Source: Acinetobacter pittii ATCC 19004 = CIP 70.29 (GTDB lineage Bacteria > Pseudomonadota > Gammaproteobacteria > Pseudomonadales > Moraxellaceae). From it: a stretch of 64,000 nucleotides of DNA. The DNA lies in assembly GCF_000369045.1 (NCBI RefSeq), contig NZ_KB849797.1, positions 80,844 to 144,843 of the forward strand. The letters are read 5' to 3'. How positions within the stretch are numbered: the first letter of the stretch is position 1; every line of letters starts with the position of its first letter. The notes beneath the pieces were generated by a model. The model saw nothing but the letters and a program-made list of their open reading frames with translations. It did not search any database and was not told where the DNA came from. The position numbers and the translations under genes are program-made. Positions 33,442 through 48,837 of the stretch are shown here, one piece after another.

Positions 33442-35496
33442 TTAAGCGAAGTGAGCGCCTTGAGATTCAATCAGTTGATCGACGTGAACAGGCATTCCTA
33501 ATAAATAACCCTGAAATTGCTGACAACCTAAACGGGTTAAAATTTCAACTTGCTGTTGAGTTTCCACCCCTTCCGCTGTTACGGTTAAACCTAACTTTTT
33601 AGCTAAATGTATTATACTTTCTAATATAACTTCTTCTTTTGAGCCTGGTTTTAAGTCAACGATAAAACCACGATCAATTTTCAATTCATCTACAGGTAAA
33701 TCTTTTAAATATAAAAAGCTTGAATGGCCTGTTCCAAAATCATCAATTGCGACTCGAATGCCCATATCACGTAGTCGCTCACAAGCTCGAATACTTAAAT
33801 CGATATGTCGCATTGCTGTTGATTCAGTAATCTCAACAATTAAGTGATGAGGTTGAATTTGATATTTTTTCAATAATGCTTCGAGTGTACTAAATAATTT
33901 TTTATTTTCGAACTGTAGTGCAGATAGGTTTACTGCGACTGGATAAAATGGGGTGTTACTGCGTTCCCACTCTTGAATTTGCAGGCAAGCTTGCTCAAGT
34001 GCCCAATATCCCATTGGAATGATCAAACCCGTTTTTTCTGCACCTTCTATAAACATATGCGGTGTGAGTATTCCTAAAGCTGGATGATTCCAACGGATTA
34101 ATGCTTCAACGCCACAGACTTCAAGATTCGTATTAAATTTTGGTTGGTAATATAAGATGAACTGCTTTTCTTCTACGGCCTTATAAAGATCATTGATCAG
34201 TTTTGACTGACTTCTCGTTTCTTGTTGATGGGTTGAATAACTAAAGATGGTGTAAGTATTTCGGCCTTGCTCTTTAGACATGAGCATCGCGGCATCAGCG
34301 TTCATGAGTAAGTCCTGAACATTTTGTCCGTGCTCAGGAAATAGTGCTACCCCTAAACTTGCAGAGATATTAATTTCTTTACCAGAAATCTGATAACTCT
34401 CTTGAATCAGCTGTAAAACTTTCTCAGCCAAAATAACTGCTTCATCGGCATTTGTATTTTCGGCAATAAGCAAAAACTCATCACCACCAATTCTAAGCAG
34501 TTTGCACTTCTCATTGAGTTGCCAATGTAAGCGGTTCGCCATCTGAATAAGTAATTGATCCCCCACATGATGTCCAAATGCATCATTCACCGATTTAAAT
34601 CGATCTAAATCAATGTATAAGAAAGCAATTTTCTGGTCTTTGTATCGATGATCTGAAAGTAATACTTCAGCATAATCCACCAAATAAAGGCGGTTAGGTA
34701 ATTTAGTCAAATTATCTTGTATAGATAGGTTAGCTAATTCTTTATTTGCTTTGCGCAGCTCTAAATTCTGTTGAGTAAGGCGTTGCTCTAACATTGCAAC
34801 AATAAAACTTGCTACGAGTACCAAACAGGTGACTAGAATAATTGTAAATAATAATAAGTCATGCTCAGCCTGATATTGGCTAATAAATTTATCAGTAATA
34901 TTCGTCGCAATAAGCGCTGTGTAGTGCATCCCCATAATACTTAAGGTCATCATAACCGAAAATGCGATTTTTAAAGTTAAGCGATATCGTTCCGTGTCTT
35001 TTAATTTATAGGCGAGTAAAAACGCTAGCCCTGAACCACTCATCGCAATTAATACAGAAAATAAGAGTAAAAACGAAGTGTAATCTTTTTTATAAACATT
35101 AATATTCCAGCCCAACATGCTAATGTAATAAGAAGCTGAAATTCCGATTCCCATAATAATCGAGCTCAAAATGAGTCTAAATAAAGGGAGCGTAAAACGC
35201 GAAGTCAACCACATCGCAATGCAAGATAACAATGCACTAATGGCATAAGAAATTGCAATTAAAGGAATATTAGAGTGAGCTGTATCAAACAGATGATAAG
35301 CCTGTATACCAACAATATGGACGATGCTAATTGCTAAGGCGAGTAGCAATCCATTAATAAATAAAATTAAGGATTCAAATTTCTTATAGACTTGCTTGAA
35401 TATTAGCTGCTCCATGGAAATTACAATATAACAAATGAAGCCAGCTGCAATAAAAGAGCCGACGATCAATGTGCTATCGTAATCAACATGACCCAT
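33442..35496 (-). CDS. MHYT-GGDEF-EAL membrane protein, cyclic-di-GMP turnover
   Basis: A 684-residue protein. Seven membrane helices (about residues 8-235) form an MHYT-type sensor. Only one motif is intact (GMHYTAL); the other two positions read VHIVGI and SYYISM. A GGDEF domain (about 255-415) has an intact RIGGDEF motif. An EAL domain (about 430-680) has intact EALIRW, NLSALQF and DDFGTGHSSF. Both synthesis and hydrolysis of cyclic-di-GMP are therefore possible. MHYT domains are proposed to sense gases through a metal. The degenerate motifs make that doubtful here. It stands alone between the TetR region and ilvC. Confidence 0.92.
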   Translation of the reverse strand: MGHVDYDSTLIVGSFIAAGFICYIVISMEQLIFKQVYKKFESLILFINGLLLALAISIVHIVGIQAYHLFDTAHSNIPLIAISYAISALLSCIAMWLTSRFTLPLFRLILSSIIMGIGISASYYISMLGWNINVYKKDYTSFLLLFSVLIAMSGSGLAFLLAYKLKDTERYRLTLKIAFSVMMTLSIMGMHYTALIATNITDKFISQYQAEHDLLLFTIILVTCLVLVASFIVAMLEQRLTQQNLELRKANKELANLSIQDNLTKLPNRLYLVDYAEVLLSDHRYKDQKIAFLYIDLDRFKSVNDAFGHHVGDQLLIQMANRLHWQLNEKCKLLRIGGDEFLLIAENTNADEAVILAEKVLQLIQESYQISGKEINISASLGVALFPEHGQNVQDLLMNADAAMLMSKEQGRNTYTIFSYSTHQQETRSQSKLINDLYKAVEEKQFILYYQPKFNTNLEVCGVEALIRWNHPALGILTPHMFIEGAEKTGLIIPMGYWALEQACLQIQEWERSNTPFYPVAVNLSALQFENKKLFSTLEALLKKYQIQPHHLIVEITESTAMRHIDLSIRACERLRDMGIRVAIDDFGTGHSSFLYLKDLPVDELKIDRGFIVDLKPGSKEEVILESIIHLAKKLGLTVTAEGVETQQQVEILTRLGCQQFQGYLLGMPVHVDQLIESQGAHFA

Positions 35497-35822
35497 ATTG
35501 GACTTCCATGATTATTCAATACTTTTTTTTATTTTGTTCAACTCATTGCCCAAAATACAATTAAACATGTTAAAGAAATTTTAGTAAATTTGACTTATTC
35601 AGTCAGTTATAAACAATAACATTATCTATCTTTTGGTCAAGTATTTTTTACTTTATAAATCAATAAAGTAAATAAAATTTAAGCAGCCAATTATATGAAA
35701 AATATAGAATTTATTTAATCTAGTCAAGTTGGCCTAATCGCAATTTTCACATTCAAATAAAATAGTATAAATAAAGAACCCTGCTTAAAGCAGGGTTCTT
35801 TTAAAACGTTAGATAAAGAAAA
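35497..35822. other. Gap between the cyclic-di-GMP gene and ilvC
   Basis: These 326 bases contain the promoter side of the MHYT protein (35497-35650, AT-rich) and the ilvC terminator at 35774-35800. No coding frame is seen. Confidence 0.6.
35774..35800 (-). terminator. Terminator of the ilvIHC operon
   Basis: AAGAACCCTGC (35774-35784) and GCAGGGTTCTT (35790-35800) form a perfect 11-bp stem with a 5-base loop. T-rich sequence follows on the minus strand. It lies 23 bases beyond the ilvC stop. Confidence 0.88.
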
Positions 35823-36851
<1,029 letters not shown>

Positions 36852-36871
36852 CTAAAATACTTTTTAAAAAA

Positions 36872-37363
36872 TTAAATGGCTAATACTTTTTCGCCACGGG
36901 CGATACCAGATACACCTGAACGAACGACTTCTAGAATAGTGTTTTCTGCAAGCGCATCGATAAAACCATCTAATTTTTCAGTTGTCCCTGCTATTTGAAT
37001 GGTATAGGTAGTTGGTGTCACGTCTACAATCTGCGCACGGAAAATATCCGCTGTTCGCTTAATTTCAGCACGTGAAGCACCTAACGCTTTTACTTTAATC
37101 AACATCAGTTCACGCTCAATATGTGAACCTTCTGATAAATCAACTACTTTTACAACTTCAACAAGTTTATTGAGCTGCTTTGTAATCTGTTCAATCTTAT
37201 GGTCATCACCATAAGTTGTTAATGTTAAGCGTGACAAAGTTGGGTCTTCGGTTGGCGCAACATTCAGTGTTTCAATGTTATATCCACGTTGGCTAAATAA
37301 ACCAACAAGGCGAGAAAGCGCACCAGCTTCGTTTTCAACGAGTACAGAAATAATATGTCTCAT
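36872..37363 (-). CDS. ilvH: Acetolactate synthase small (regulatory) subunit
   Basis: A 163-residue subunit with an N-terminal ACT domain ([35 protein letters not shown]), which binds valine for feedback inhibition, and a C-terminal domain ending GVSGIARG. The start codon overlaps the last base of ilvI, which indicates translational coupling. Confidence 0.96.
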   Translation of the reverse strand: MRHIISVLVENEAGALSRLVGLFSQRGYNIETLNVAPTEDPTLSRLTLTTYGDDHKIEQITKQLNKLVEVVKVVDLSEGSHIERELMLIKVKALGASRAEIKRTADIFRAQIVDVTPTTYTIQIAGTTEKLDGFIDALAENTILEVVRSGVSGIARGEKVLAI

Positions 37364-39087
37364 TATGTACGCTCCCCTTTACCTAACCACATATCCTTCA
37401 TAGACTGACCTGCGATCAGCATTGGATAAACATGTTCCGTGCGATCAACCATGACATTAATGAATACACATTTATCATTAATCGCCATTGCTTCAGCAAG
37501 CTTCGACTCTAGTTCATCAGCATGATCAATCTGGATACCAACGTGACCATAAGCTTCCATTAACTTGCCAAAATCAGGCAATGATTCAACGTATGAGCTT
37601 GAGTGACGGCCCTCATAGTTCATATCTTGCCACTGCTTCACCATACCTAAAGCACGGTTATTCAAGCACAAGATCTTCACATTCATGCCATATTGCTTAC
37701 ACGTTGAAAGCTCTTGAATACACATTTGAATTGAAGCTTCACCAGTAATACAAACAACTTGTTGATCTGGGAAAGCGAGCTTCGCAGCCATTGCATAAGG
37801 TAAACCTACGCCCATGGTGCCCAATCCGCCTGAGTTAATCCATTGACGTGGACGTTTGTATTTGTAATACAACGCACCAAACATTTGGTGTTGGCCAACA
37901 TCCGAAGTAATAATGGCATCACCATTAGTGACTTTATATAAAGCTTCAACAACTTGCTGCGGCTTCATTGTTCCATCAGTCGGAGTTTCAAACTTTAAGC
38001 CATGAACTTTACGCCATTCATTAATTTGATCCCACCACGCAGCAATTGCTTCAGGGTTTGGCTTAGACACATTCAATTGTTTCAACTGTGTCAACATTTC
38101 CTGAAGTACAGGCTCAACAGCCCCTACAATCGGAATGTGCGCCATAATTGTTTTTGAAATACTCGCCGGATCAATATCAATATGAATAACTTTAGCATTC
38201 ACACAGAATTTTGCTGGGTTATTGGTTACTCGGTCATCAAAACGCGCACCAATTGCAAGAATGACATCAGCATTATGCATCGCCATATTTGCTTCATAAG
38301 TACCGTGCATACCCAACATGCCCACAAACTGTGGATCATCGCCAGGGAAGCCACCAAGGCCCATAAGTGTGTTAGTTACTGGATAACCTAGTAAATGTGC
38401 GAGTTCAGTCAATAATGCCGATGCATTACCTTGAACAACACCACCACCCGTATAAATTACAGGGCGTTTTGCACTTAAAAGCTCATCAATCGCTTTACGA
38501 ATTTGGCCAGAATGACCACGTGAAGGTGGCTGATAAGAACGCATCTTCACTTTTTCAGGATATTCGTACGCAAATTTTTCTGCAGGATTTGTCGCATCTT
38601 TAGGAATATCGACTACAACTGGACCAGGGCGACCACTTGCTGCGATATAAAATGCTTTTTTGATAATTGCAGGAATTTCGCTTGCATGACGAACTTGGAA
38701 GCTGTGTTTCACGATTGGACGTGAAATACCTACCATATCAGTTTCTTGGAAAGCGTCTTCACCAATAAGATGTGATGCAACCTGGCCAGACAAAATCACC
38801 ATTGGGATTGAGTCCATATAAGCTGTTGCAATTGGAGTCACAGTATTAGTTGCGCCAGGTCCAGAAGTGACCAGTACTACGCCAGTCTTACCTGTGGCAC
38901 GCGAGTAAGCATCTGCCATATGACCAGCAGCTTGTTCATGACGTACGAGGTAATGATTAATTTTGTCTTGTTGAAATAGCGCATCATAAATATGTAATAC
39001 AGCGCCGCCTGGATAACCAAAAACATGTTCAACGCCTTCGTCCGCAAGAGCACGAACGAGCATTTCACCACCAGATAAAAGTTCCAA
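37363..39087 (-). CDS. ilvI: Acetolactate synthase large (catalytic) subunit
   Basis: A 574-residue thiamine-diphosphate enzyme condensing pyruvate into acetolactate. Key sites are the catalytic Glu in [14 protein letters not shown], the thiamine-binding [29 protein letters not shown], and [11 protein letters not shown]. The start is TTG at 39087 with AGGGTG eight bases ahead. It opens the ilvIHC operon. Confidence 0.96.
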   Translation of the reverse strand: MELLSGGEMLVRALADEGVEHVFGYPGGAVLHIYDALFQQDKINHYLVRHEQAAGHMADAYSRATGKTGVVLVTSGPGATNTVTPIATAYMDSIPMVILSGQVASHLIGEDAFQETDMVGISRPIVKHSFQVRHASEIPAIIKKAFYIAASGRPGPVVVDIPKDATNPAEKFAYEYPEKVKMRSYQPPSRGHSGQIRKAIDELLSAKRPVIYTGGGVVQGNASALLTELAHLLGYPVTNTLMGLGGFPGDDPQFVGMLGMHGTYEANMAMHNADVILAIGARFDDRVTNNPAKFCVNAKVIHIDIDPASISKTIMAHIPIVGAVEPVLQEMLTQLKQLNVSKPNPEAIAAWWDQINEWRKVHGLKFETPTDGTMKPQQVVEALYKVTNGDAIITSDVGQHQMFGALYYKYKRPRQWINSGGLGTMGVGLPYAMAAKLAFPDQQVVCITGEASIQMCIQELSTCKQYGMNVKILCLNNRALGMVKQWQDMNYEGRHSSSYVESLPDFGKLMEAYGHVGIQIDHADELESKLAEAMAINDKCVFINVMVDRTEHVYPMLIAGQSMKDMWLGKGERT

Positions 39088-42246
<3,159 letters not shown>

Positions 42247-42273
42247 TTAAAGTTATTAATGAGAGGATCAAGC

Positions 42274-42783
42274 ATGCACTTTGCCAAACGTTTAGCCGCT
42301 GTTGTTTTGACCTTAGGCCTTAGTGCAGGCTTAGTCGGGTGTGGATTTCATTTAAAAGGAACCAACCCGACTGCAACTCCGCTTGTTTATAAAAAATTAA
42401 GCCTTGAGTTACCAGCTAAAACTGATGATTTGGAAACCCAGCTAAAAGTTTATTTAGCTGCAAATGGTGTTCAATTCAGCAATGATAATGATGCCTACGT
42501 ACTCCGTGTTTTAGAGTACACACCACGTCGTCAGCTTTTAAATGGAAAACTAACGGAAGTATTATTACGCTTAACCGTAACCTTCCAGATTGAAGACCGT
42601 CAGGGTAATAAAATTACTGAACCACGTTCATTAACTGCATCTCGTAGTTACCAATATGATCTTGCAACGGTTAACACCGAAAATCAGCAAGAATCTTATT
42701 TGCAACGTATTGTGATCGATGACATTGCACAGCAAATTACTCGTCAGATTTCAGCAAACCGTTTACCAAAAGCTCAGCCTTAA
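42274..42783 (+). CDS. lptE: LPS-assembly lipoprotein LptE
   Basis: A 169-residue outer-membrane lipoprotein with lipobox LVGC (Cys23) from the ATG at 42274, which GAGGA precedes by six bases. A start 15 bases upstream would leave no clean signal. The GFHLKGT segment right after the Cys and the small alpha/beta fold identify LptE, the plug of the LptD channel that inserts lipopolysaccharide into the outer membrane. It lies between leuS and holA, as in many gammaproteobacteria. Confidence 0.92.
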   Translation: MHFAKRLAAVVLTLGLSAGLVGCGFHLKGTNPTATPLVYKKLSLELPAKTDDLETQLKVYLAANGVQFSNDNDAYVLRVLEYTPRRQLLNGKLTEVLLRLTVTFQIEDRQGNKITEPRSLTASRSYQYDLATVNTENQQESYLQRIVIDDIAQQITRQISANRLPKAQP

Positions 42784-42801
42784 TCTTTATTTTTACCAGC
42801 A

Positions 42802-43791
42802 ATGAAAATTGACTATTTACAAGCCTTAAAACGCATTCCGGAAGCACGGGGTGCGTGGATTTTACATGGCCAAGAACCTTTGCTGGAACAAAATTTATTA
42901 GATGCTTTTCGTAAAAGTTGGCAACAACAAGAAGTTGAAAGACAGCGCTACGATATTAGTAGTGTAAGCGACTGGAAGAATGTTTTTAACGCTCTTAACA
43001 GCTTATCTTTATTTTCTCAGCAGCTTGCCATTGAAGTACATGGCAATATAAAGCCTGACGCAAATGGGCTAAAACAACTTAAAAGTTATATTCAACATAA
43101 TGAAACTAACCTGCTTTTAATTGTTTTACCTAAGCAAGATAGTAGTAGCTTAAAGTCTGCTTTTTTCCAAGTTGTGGAAGCAAATGGTGTTGTCGTTGCC
43201 CTAACGGCAAACTATCCGCAAGACCGTCAAAGAATTTTATCTGCTGAAGCAGAGAAACTTGAAATTCAACTCGATAATGACGCATGGCAGTGGCTCATGC
43301 AGCATCATGAGCATAATCTGCTCGCAGCTAAGAATAGCTTGATGCGTGTAAGAGATACTTTCCCAGACCAACAACTAATTCAAATTGAACAGCTGTATGC
43401 TTGTTTACAAGATCAGTCTCGTTACACCACTTACGATTTAAGTGACGCACTGTTAGAAGGTAATCTCGCTCAATCTATTAAAATTTTTCAATATTTAATT
43501 GCTGCTGGCGAACCAGAAAGTCTGATTTTATGGACACTAAGCAAAGAAATGCGTTTACTGATGCAATTATTTGAACAGCCTCATAATGCATTACAACTTG
43601 GTATCTGGAAAACTAAAGTCAGTTTATATCAACAAGCTTTAAGAAGATTAAATCCTCAACAGTTTTTAGGATGGTCTACCCTTCTATTGCAAGTTGATGC
43701 AGCAATTAAAGGAATGTCGAACGAAAATGCAGAACATCTAATGCAGCAAGCGATTGCTGAATTATGTGGAAAAACATTATTTATACAGTAA
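42802..43791 (+). CDS. holA: DNA polymerase III delta subunit HolA
   Basis: A 329-residue clamp-loader subunit that opens the beta clamp. The N-terminal AAA-like domain starts WILHGQEPLLEQNLLDAFR, a pattern typical of HolA. The C-terminal collar domain contains YDLSDALLEGNLAQSIKIFQ and AGEPESLILWTLSKEMR. It follows lptE after 18 bases in the leuS operon. Confidence 0.94.
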   Translation: MKIDYLQALKRIPEARGAWILHGQEPLLEQNLLDAFRKSWQQQEVERQRYDISSVSDWKNVFNALNSLSLFSQQLAIEVHGNIKPDANGLKQLKSYIQHNETNLLLIVLPKQDSSSLKSAFFQVVEANGVVVALTANYPQDRQRILSAEAEKLEIQLDNDAWQWLMQHHEHNLLAAKNSLMRVRDTFPDQQLIQIEQLYACLQDQSRYTTYDLSDALLEGNLAQSIKIFQYLIAAGEPESLILWTLSKEMRLLMQLFEQPHNALQLGIWKTKVSLYQQALRRLNPQQFLGWSTLLLQVDAAIKGMSNENAEHLMQQAIAELCGKTLFIQ

Positions 43792-43898
43792 TTCGGCTGA
43801 ATCATTTTTCTTCATTCTTGAAATATAATAAAAATTCACGTTTTATCCTCATTTCGCTTTTATACTAAATTAAATTTTAAACTTTTCGACCTCTCACC

Positions 43899-45239
43899 AT
43901 GCCAAAAATAAAGCCAATCAAACTTGTTATTATTATCCTCTGTATAGCAGTTATTGCTGTATTAGCTTGGAAGTTTTTAAAGCCTAAAGAGCAGCAACCT
44001 CAATATATTACTGCTGAGGTAACACGTGGGGATATTGAAAATAATGTACTTGCGACAGGTACACTAGATGCAACCAAACTCATTAGTGTGGGTGCGCAGG
44101 TATCTGGTCAGGTTAAAAAGATGTATGTACAGTTGGGTGATCAGGTTAAACAAGGTCAACTCATTGCGCAAATTGACTCAACCACCCAAGAAAATAGTTT
44201 AAAAACTTCAGATGCAAACATTAAAAATTTAGAAGCACAGCGCCTTCAACAAGTTGCTTCTTTAAATGAAAAGCAACTTGAATACCGCCGTCAGCAACAA
44301 ATGTATGCACAAGACGCAACGCCACGTGCAGATTTAGAATCGGCTGAGGCAAGCTATAAAACAGCTCAGGCACAAATTAAAGCATTAGATGCACAAATCG
44401 AATCTGCAAAAGTCACAAAATCTACGGCACAAACCAATATTGGTTACACACGTATTGTTGCTCCAACTGATGGTACGGTTGTCGCGATTGTGACTGAAGA
44501 AGGTCAAACCGTAAACGCAAACCAAAGCGCGCCAACAATTGTCAAAATTGCAAAATTACAAAACATGACGATTAAGGCGCAAGTCAGTGAAGCTGACATT
44601 ATGAAAGTTGAAAAAGGACAACAGGTTTACTTTACAACCTTAGGTGATGAAACTAAGCGCTACGCAACTTTACGTCAAATTGAGCCTGCTCCTGACTCAA
44701 TTTCTAGCGAATCAACAAGTACAACAAGCTCAACAACCAGTTCGGCTGTTTACTACAATGCCTTATTCGATGTGCCAAATACCGATGGTAAATTGCGTAT
44801 TGATATGACTGCACAAGTTTATATCGTATTAAACTCAGCTAAAAATGCCCTGCTCGTTCCATCATCAGCACTGAGTTCTAAACAATTTTCAGGTCAAAGA
44901 AAATCAGGCCAATCATCTGATAAATCAAGTTCTTCACCTGAAGCAGCTAAAAAACCTCAAGGAAACGGAGCTCGTCTAGAACGCTTAAATTTGACTGCTG
45001 AACAAAAACAACTGGTTGAACAAGGTAAATTAACATTAAGTGTTGTACGTGTATTACAAGCTGACGGCACAACTAAACCGACTCAAATTTTGGTGGGTAT
45101 TAACAACCGTGTAAATGCGCAAGTTCTTGCGGGCTTAAAACAAGGTGATCAAGTTGTCATTGCTGATAGTGCAGATACTTCTGCTGCATCGGCAAATAGT
45201 AGTAATAACCGTCGCCGTAGTGGCCCAATGGGAATGTAA
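43899..45239 (+). CDS. macA: MacA-type periplasmic adaptor protein
   Basis: A 446-residue membrane-fusion protein anchored by one N-terminal helix (about residues 7-25). It has split biotinyl-lipoyl halves ([21 protein letters not shown] and [12 protein letters not shown]), a coiled-coil hairpin between them (about 100-180), and a Ser-rich insert near residue 270. The C-terminal Ser/Asn/Arg-rich tail ([11 protein letters not shown]) is longer than usual. It ends two bases before macB, so the two are coupled. Confidence 0.94.
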   Translation: MPKIKPIKLVIIILCIAVIAVLAWKFLKPKEQQPQYITAEVTRGDIENNVLATGTLDATKLISVGAQVSGQVKKMYVQLGDQVKQGQLIAQIDSTTQENSLKTSDANIKNLEAQRLQQVASLNEKQLEYRRQQQMYAQDATPRADLESAEASYKTAQAQIKALDAQIESAKVTKSTAQTNIGYTRIVAPTDGTVVAIVTEEGQTVNANQSAPTIVKIAKLQNMTIKAQVSEADIMKVEKGQQVYFTTLGDETKRYATLRQIEPAPDSISSESTSTTSSTTSSAVYYNALFDVPNTDGKLRIDMTAQVYIVLNSAKNALLVPSSALSSKQFSGQRKSGQSSDKSSSSPEAAKKPQGNGARLERLNLTAEQKQLVEQGKLTLSVVRVLQADGTTKPTQILVGINNRVNAQVLAGLKQGDQVVIADSADTSAASANSSNNRRRSGPMGM

Positions 45240-45241
45240 GC

Positions 45242-47236
45242 ATGACAAAACAAGCTTTGCTTGAAGTCAGCAATCTAGTCCGGGAATTCCCTGCTGGCGA
45301 AAGCACGATACAAATTTTAAAAGGCATTGACCTAACCATTTATGAAGGTGAACTGGTTGCCATTGTCGGCCAGTCGGGTTCTGGTAAATCCACCCTCATG
45401 AATATTCTGGGTTGTTTGGACCGACCTACGAGTGGTAGTTACAAAGTTAATGGACAAGAAACAGGTAAACTTGAGCCAGATCAGCTGGCTCGACTACGCC
45501 GTGAATATTTTGGTTTTATTTTCCAGCGCTATCACTTACTGGGCGACTTATCTGCCGAAGGTAACGTAGAAGTTCCAGCTGTTTATGCTGGTGTTACGCC
45601 TTCTGAACGTAAACAACGCGCAACGGCTTTACTAACCGAATTAGGTTTAGGTACAAAAACACTTAATAGACCAAGCCAACTTTCTGGTGGTCAGCAGCAA
45701 CGTGTTTCGATTGCCCGTGCGCTGATGAATGGCGGTGACGTTATTCTGGCAGATGAACCGACGGGGGCACTCGATTCTCATAGTGGTGTTGAGGTGATGC
45801 GTATCTTGCGTGAACTCAATGCTGCAGGTCACACTATTATTTTAGTCACCCACGATATGCAAGTTGCAAAAAATGCGACTCGTATTATCGAGATTAGTGA
45901 TGGAGAAATTATTAGTGACCGTCCTAATGTTCCAGATCAAGCAGCCGAACCAATCAAGACTGATCCTGATGCGGCGCCTGCTTTGCAAGGTAAACAGAAG
46001 AAAGGCAAAAGTATTTCTGCATGGCGTTCTACTTTAGACCGTTTATCTGAAGCCTTTCAAATGGCTTTACTGTCTATGAATGCCCACCGCATGCGTACTT
46101 TTTTAACCATGCTTGGGATCATTATTGGTATTGCATCGGTTGTTACGGTTGTCGCGCTAGGTAAAGGCTCTCAACAGCAAATTTTAAGCAATATTAGCAG
46201 TCTGGGAACAAATACAATTACCGTGTTTCAGGGCCGTGGTTTTGGTGACAACTCTAAAACTGCAAGTTTTAAAACCTTGGTCCCTGCCGATGCCGATGCG
46301 TTAATGACTCAACCGTATGTCAGTGCAGTAAGCCCAATCGTCAGCACATCCAAAACCATGCGTTATCAACAAAATGAAGCTAACGCGACCATTAATGGTG
46401 TGAGTAACGATTATTTCGATGTGAAAGGTTTGGACTTTAAAGATGGACAAACTTTTGATCAACGTAGTGTTCGTGATCGCTCACAGGATGTGGTCATTGA
46501 TACCAATACTCAAAAACAATTTTTTAGTGACGGTACTAACCCAATCGGTCAAGTAGTCTTACTTGGTAGTGTACCTGCTCGTATTATTGGTGTGGTTGAG
46601 CCACAAACAAGCGGTATGGGTTCAGATGATACGCTAAATGTCTATATGCCTTATACAACCGTAATGAGCCGTATGTTAGGACAATCTAATGTACGTAATA
46701 TCGTGGTTCGTATTAATGACAAATATTCAACTGCTGCAGCTGAAAATGCGATTGTGAATTTATTAACCCAGCGCCATGGTGCACAAGATATTTTCACTAT
46801 GAACAGTGACAGTATCCGTCAAACCATTGAGAAAACAACTAGCACAATGACCCTTCTGGTTTCAGCAATTGCCGTAATTTCATTGGTCGTTGGTGGTATC
46901 GGGGTAATGAATATTATGTTGGTTTCGGTGACTGAACGTACTCAAGAAATTGGTGTACGTATGGCCGTAGGTGCGCGTCAAAGTGATATTTTGCAGCAAT
47001 TCCTGATTGAAGCAATTTTGGTGTGTTTAATTGGTGGTGTGCTTGGCGTCTTACTGTCGCTTGGCCTTGGGCAACTTATTAATAAATTTGCTGGCGGTAA
47101 CTTTAGCGTGGCTTATTCAAGCACCTCAATTATTGCAGCCTTTGTCTGTTCAACACTGATTGGGGTCGTTTTTGGTTTCTTACCAGCCAAGAATGCCGCG
47201 AAACTTGACCCTGTCGCCGCACTATCTCGAGAATAA
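45242..47236 (+). CDS. macB: MacB-type ABC transporter
   Basis: A 664-residue fusion of an ATPase domain and a permease domain. The ATPase has Walker [15 protein letters not shown], signature [15 protein letters not shown] and Walker [13 protein letters not shown]. The permease starts near residue 285, with four membrane helices and a large periplasmic domain (about 310-530). It transports macrolides, virulence lipopeptides and other periplasmic substrates in the MacAB-TolC type. The stop is followed directly by the outer-membrane factor gene. Confidence 0.96.
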   Translation: MTKQALLEVSNLVREFPAGESTIQILKGIDLTIYEGELVAIVGQSGSGKSTLMNILGCLDRPTSGSYKVNGQETGKLEPDQLARLRREYFGFIFQRYHLLGDLSAEGNVEVPAVYAGVTPSERKQRATALLTELGLGTKTLNRPSQLSGGQQQRVSIARALMNGGDVILADEPTGALDSHSGVEVMRILRELNAAGHTIILVTHDMQVAKNATRIIEISDGEIISDRPNVPDQAAEPIKTDPDAAPALQGKQKKGKSISAWRSTLDRLSEAFQMALLSMNAHRMRTFLTMLGIIIGIASVVTVVALGKGSQQQILSNISSLGTNTITVFQGRGFGDNSKTASFKTLVPADADALMTQPYVSAVSPIVSTSKTMRYQQNEANATINGVSNDYFDVKGLDFKDGQTFDQRSVRDRSQDVVIDTNTQKQFFSDGTNPIGQVVLLGSVPARIIGVVEPQTSGMGSDDTLNVYMPYTTVMSRMLGQSNVRNIVVRINDKYSTAAAENAIVNLLTQRHGAQDIFTMNSDSIRQTIEKTTSTMTLLVSAIAVISLVVGGIGVMNIMLVSVTERTQEIGVRMAVGARQSDILQQFLIEAILVCLIGGVLGVLLSLGLGQLINKFAGGNFSVAYSSTSIIAAFVCSTLIGVVFGFLPAKNAAKLDPVAALSRE

Positions 47237-47246
47237 GGAAAATTGC

Positions 47247-48653
47247 ATGTCTTTCTCTATGACTAAACTCAGCACAGCACTTCTTCTCACAGGTTCTCTT
47301 GTCGGATGTGCAGCTGTAGTAAAAACACCTTATGAAACACCTGCAGTACAAGTTCCGGGTAGTTTTCAGTATGACACAGCAAAAACAAAAACCATGTCTG
47401 CCAATCAATATTCTGACCGTTGGTGGACACTCTTTAACGATGCACAGCTCAATCAACTTGTAAGTAATGTATTAGAACGTAATAGTGATTTAGCAGTTGC
47501 AGGTATTGCTCTAAAGCAAGCCCGTCTACAAGCTGACTTAACCGCTAACAAACAAGGCTTACGAACCAGTTCAAGTGTTTCTACAGGGCATTCTTTCGAT
47601 TTAAATTCGGGAGATGATAGTGCTAAAGGTCTATCAATGAGCGCTGGCGTAAGCTATGAGCTTGACTTGTTTGGCAAGCTTGCACGCCAAACTGAAGCAA
47701 GTAAATGGGAAGCTTTAGCGACTGAACAAGACTTACAAGCCACTGGGCAAAGTTTAATTGCAACCACTGCCAAACTCTATTGGCAACTCGGTTATTTAAA
47801 TGAGCGCTACACAACTGCCCAGCAAAGTCTAGCAACCTCTCAAAAGCTTTATGACTTGGTACAGATTCAATATAAAGCTGGTGCCGTTTCAGGTGTAGAT
47901 CTGACTCAAGCAGAACAATCAGTACAAAGCCAGAAAGCGAGTTTAAGCCAGATTGAACAACAACTGGTTGAAACTCGCACAGCCATTGCGGTGTTATTGC
48001 ATGAACCATTGCAGCAATTAAATATTCAAGAGCCAAAGCGTTTACCACGCACTGCTCTACCTGCAATTGGTGCTGGCTTACCTGCCGACATTTTATCGCG
48101 CCGCCCTGATTTGCAAGCAAGTGAGCTACGTTTAAGAAAAGCATTAGCCGCTAAAGATGCTACTAAAGCGAGCTACTATCCATCGATTAGCTTAACCAGT
48201 AGTTTGGGCTCAAGCAGCACATCGTTAACAGAGTTATTACGTAACCCTGCCCTCACGCTTGGGGCGAGTTTGAGCTTACCGTTTTTGCAATATAACGATA
48301 TGAAAAAAGATATCGCGATTAGTAATCTGGATTATGAAAAAGCGATTATTCAATATCGTCAAACGCTTTATCAGGCTTTTGCTGATGTAGAAAATGCTTT
48401 ATCGAGTCGTACCGAACTCGACAAACAAGTAGCATTACAAGAGCGTAATGTTGAACTTGCAGAAAAAACTGAACGTTTAACCGAAGTCCGTTATCGCTAT
48501 GGTGCTGTTGCATTAAAGACTCTTCTCGATGCACAGCAAACCACACGTACTGCTCGCTTAAGCCTCGTTGAAACCAAGCAAAGCCAATACAACGCGTATG
48601 TCACCCTCATGCAAGCTTTAGGTGGGTCCCCTGTAAAAGAATTGCCGAATTAA
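47247..48653 (+). CDS. Outer-membrane efflux factor lipoprotein (NodT/TolC family)
   Basis: A 468-residue outer-membrane factor. I choose ATG 47247, which gives a lipoprotein signal (MSFSMTKLSTALLLTGSLVGC, with Cys21). The frame extends 87 bases upstream into macB but has no signal there. Two OEP repeats (about 60-250 and 260-455) carry the diagnostic GLPADILSRRPDLQASELRL and YRQTLYQAFADVENAL. It completes a MacA-MacB-outer-membrane-factor operon, with 10 bases separating it from macB. Lipobox cysteine means it is NodT-like rather than classical TolC. Confidence 0.93.
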   Translation: MSFSMTKLSTALLLTGSLVGCAAVVKTPYETPAVQVPGSFQYDTAKTKTMSANQYSDRWWTLFNDAQLNQLVSNVLERNSDLAVAGIALKQARLQADLTANKQGLRTSSSVSTGHSFDLNSGDDSAKGLSMSAGVSYELDLFGKLARQTEASKWEALATEQDLQATGQSLIATTAKLYWQLGYLNERYTTAQQSLATSQKLYDLVQIQYKAGAVSGVDLTQAEQSVQSQKASLSQIEQQLVETRTAIAVLLHEPLQQLNIQEPKRLPRTALPAIGAGLPADILSRRPDLQASELRLRKALAAKDATKASYYPSISLTSSLGSSSTSLTELLRNPALTLGASLSLPFLQYNDMKKDIAISNLDYEKAIIQYRQTLYQAFADVENALSSRTELDKQVALQERNVELAEKTERLTEVRYRYGAVALKTLLDAQQTTRTARLSLVETKQSQYNAYVTLMQALGGSPVKELPN

Positions 48654-48672
48654 TAGCACTATAGATGCTATT
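48652..48672 (+). terminator. Terminator of the macA-macB-factor operon
   Basis: AATAGCA (48652-48658) pairs with TGCTATT (48666-48672) across a 7-base loop. It overlaps the stop codon of the outer-membrane factor gene and is followed by TCTTTATT. Confidence 0.6.
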
Positions 48673-48837
48673 TCTTTATTCAATTAGAGTTATCAGCTCA
48701 TTTTCGAAGGGCTGGTAACTCCTGATTATTATGCATCTTGACGAAAATATTGTTTTTATATGTCGATAAAAATAAGATAGAAAATCCAATTAATTATATT
48801 TTATTATTACAACGATATATCAAAAGAGACTAGTTAA

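Noticed and set aside
47160-47246. 29-residue upstream extension of the outer-membrane factor
   Set aside because: It overlaps macB and lacks a signal peptide; ATG 47247 gives a full lipoprotein signal with lipobox LVGC.
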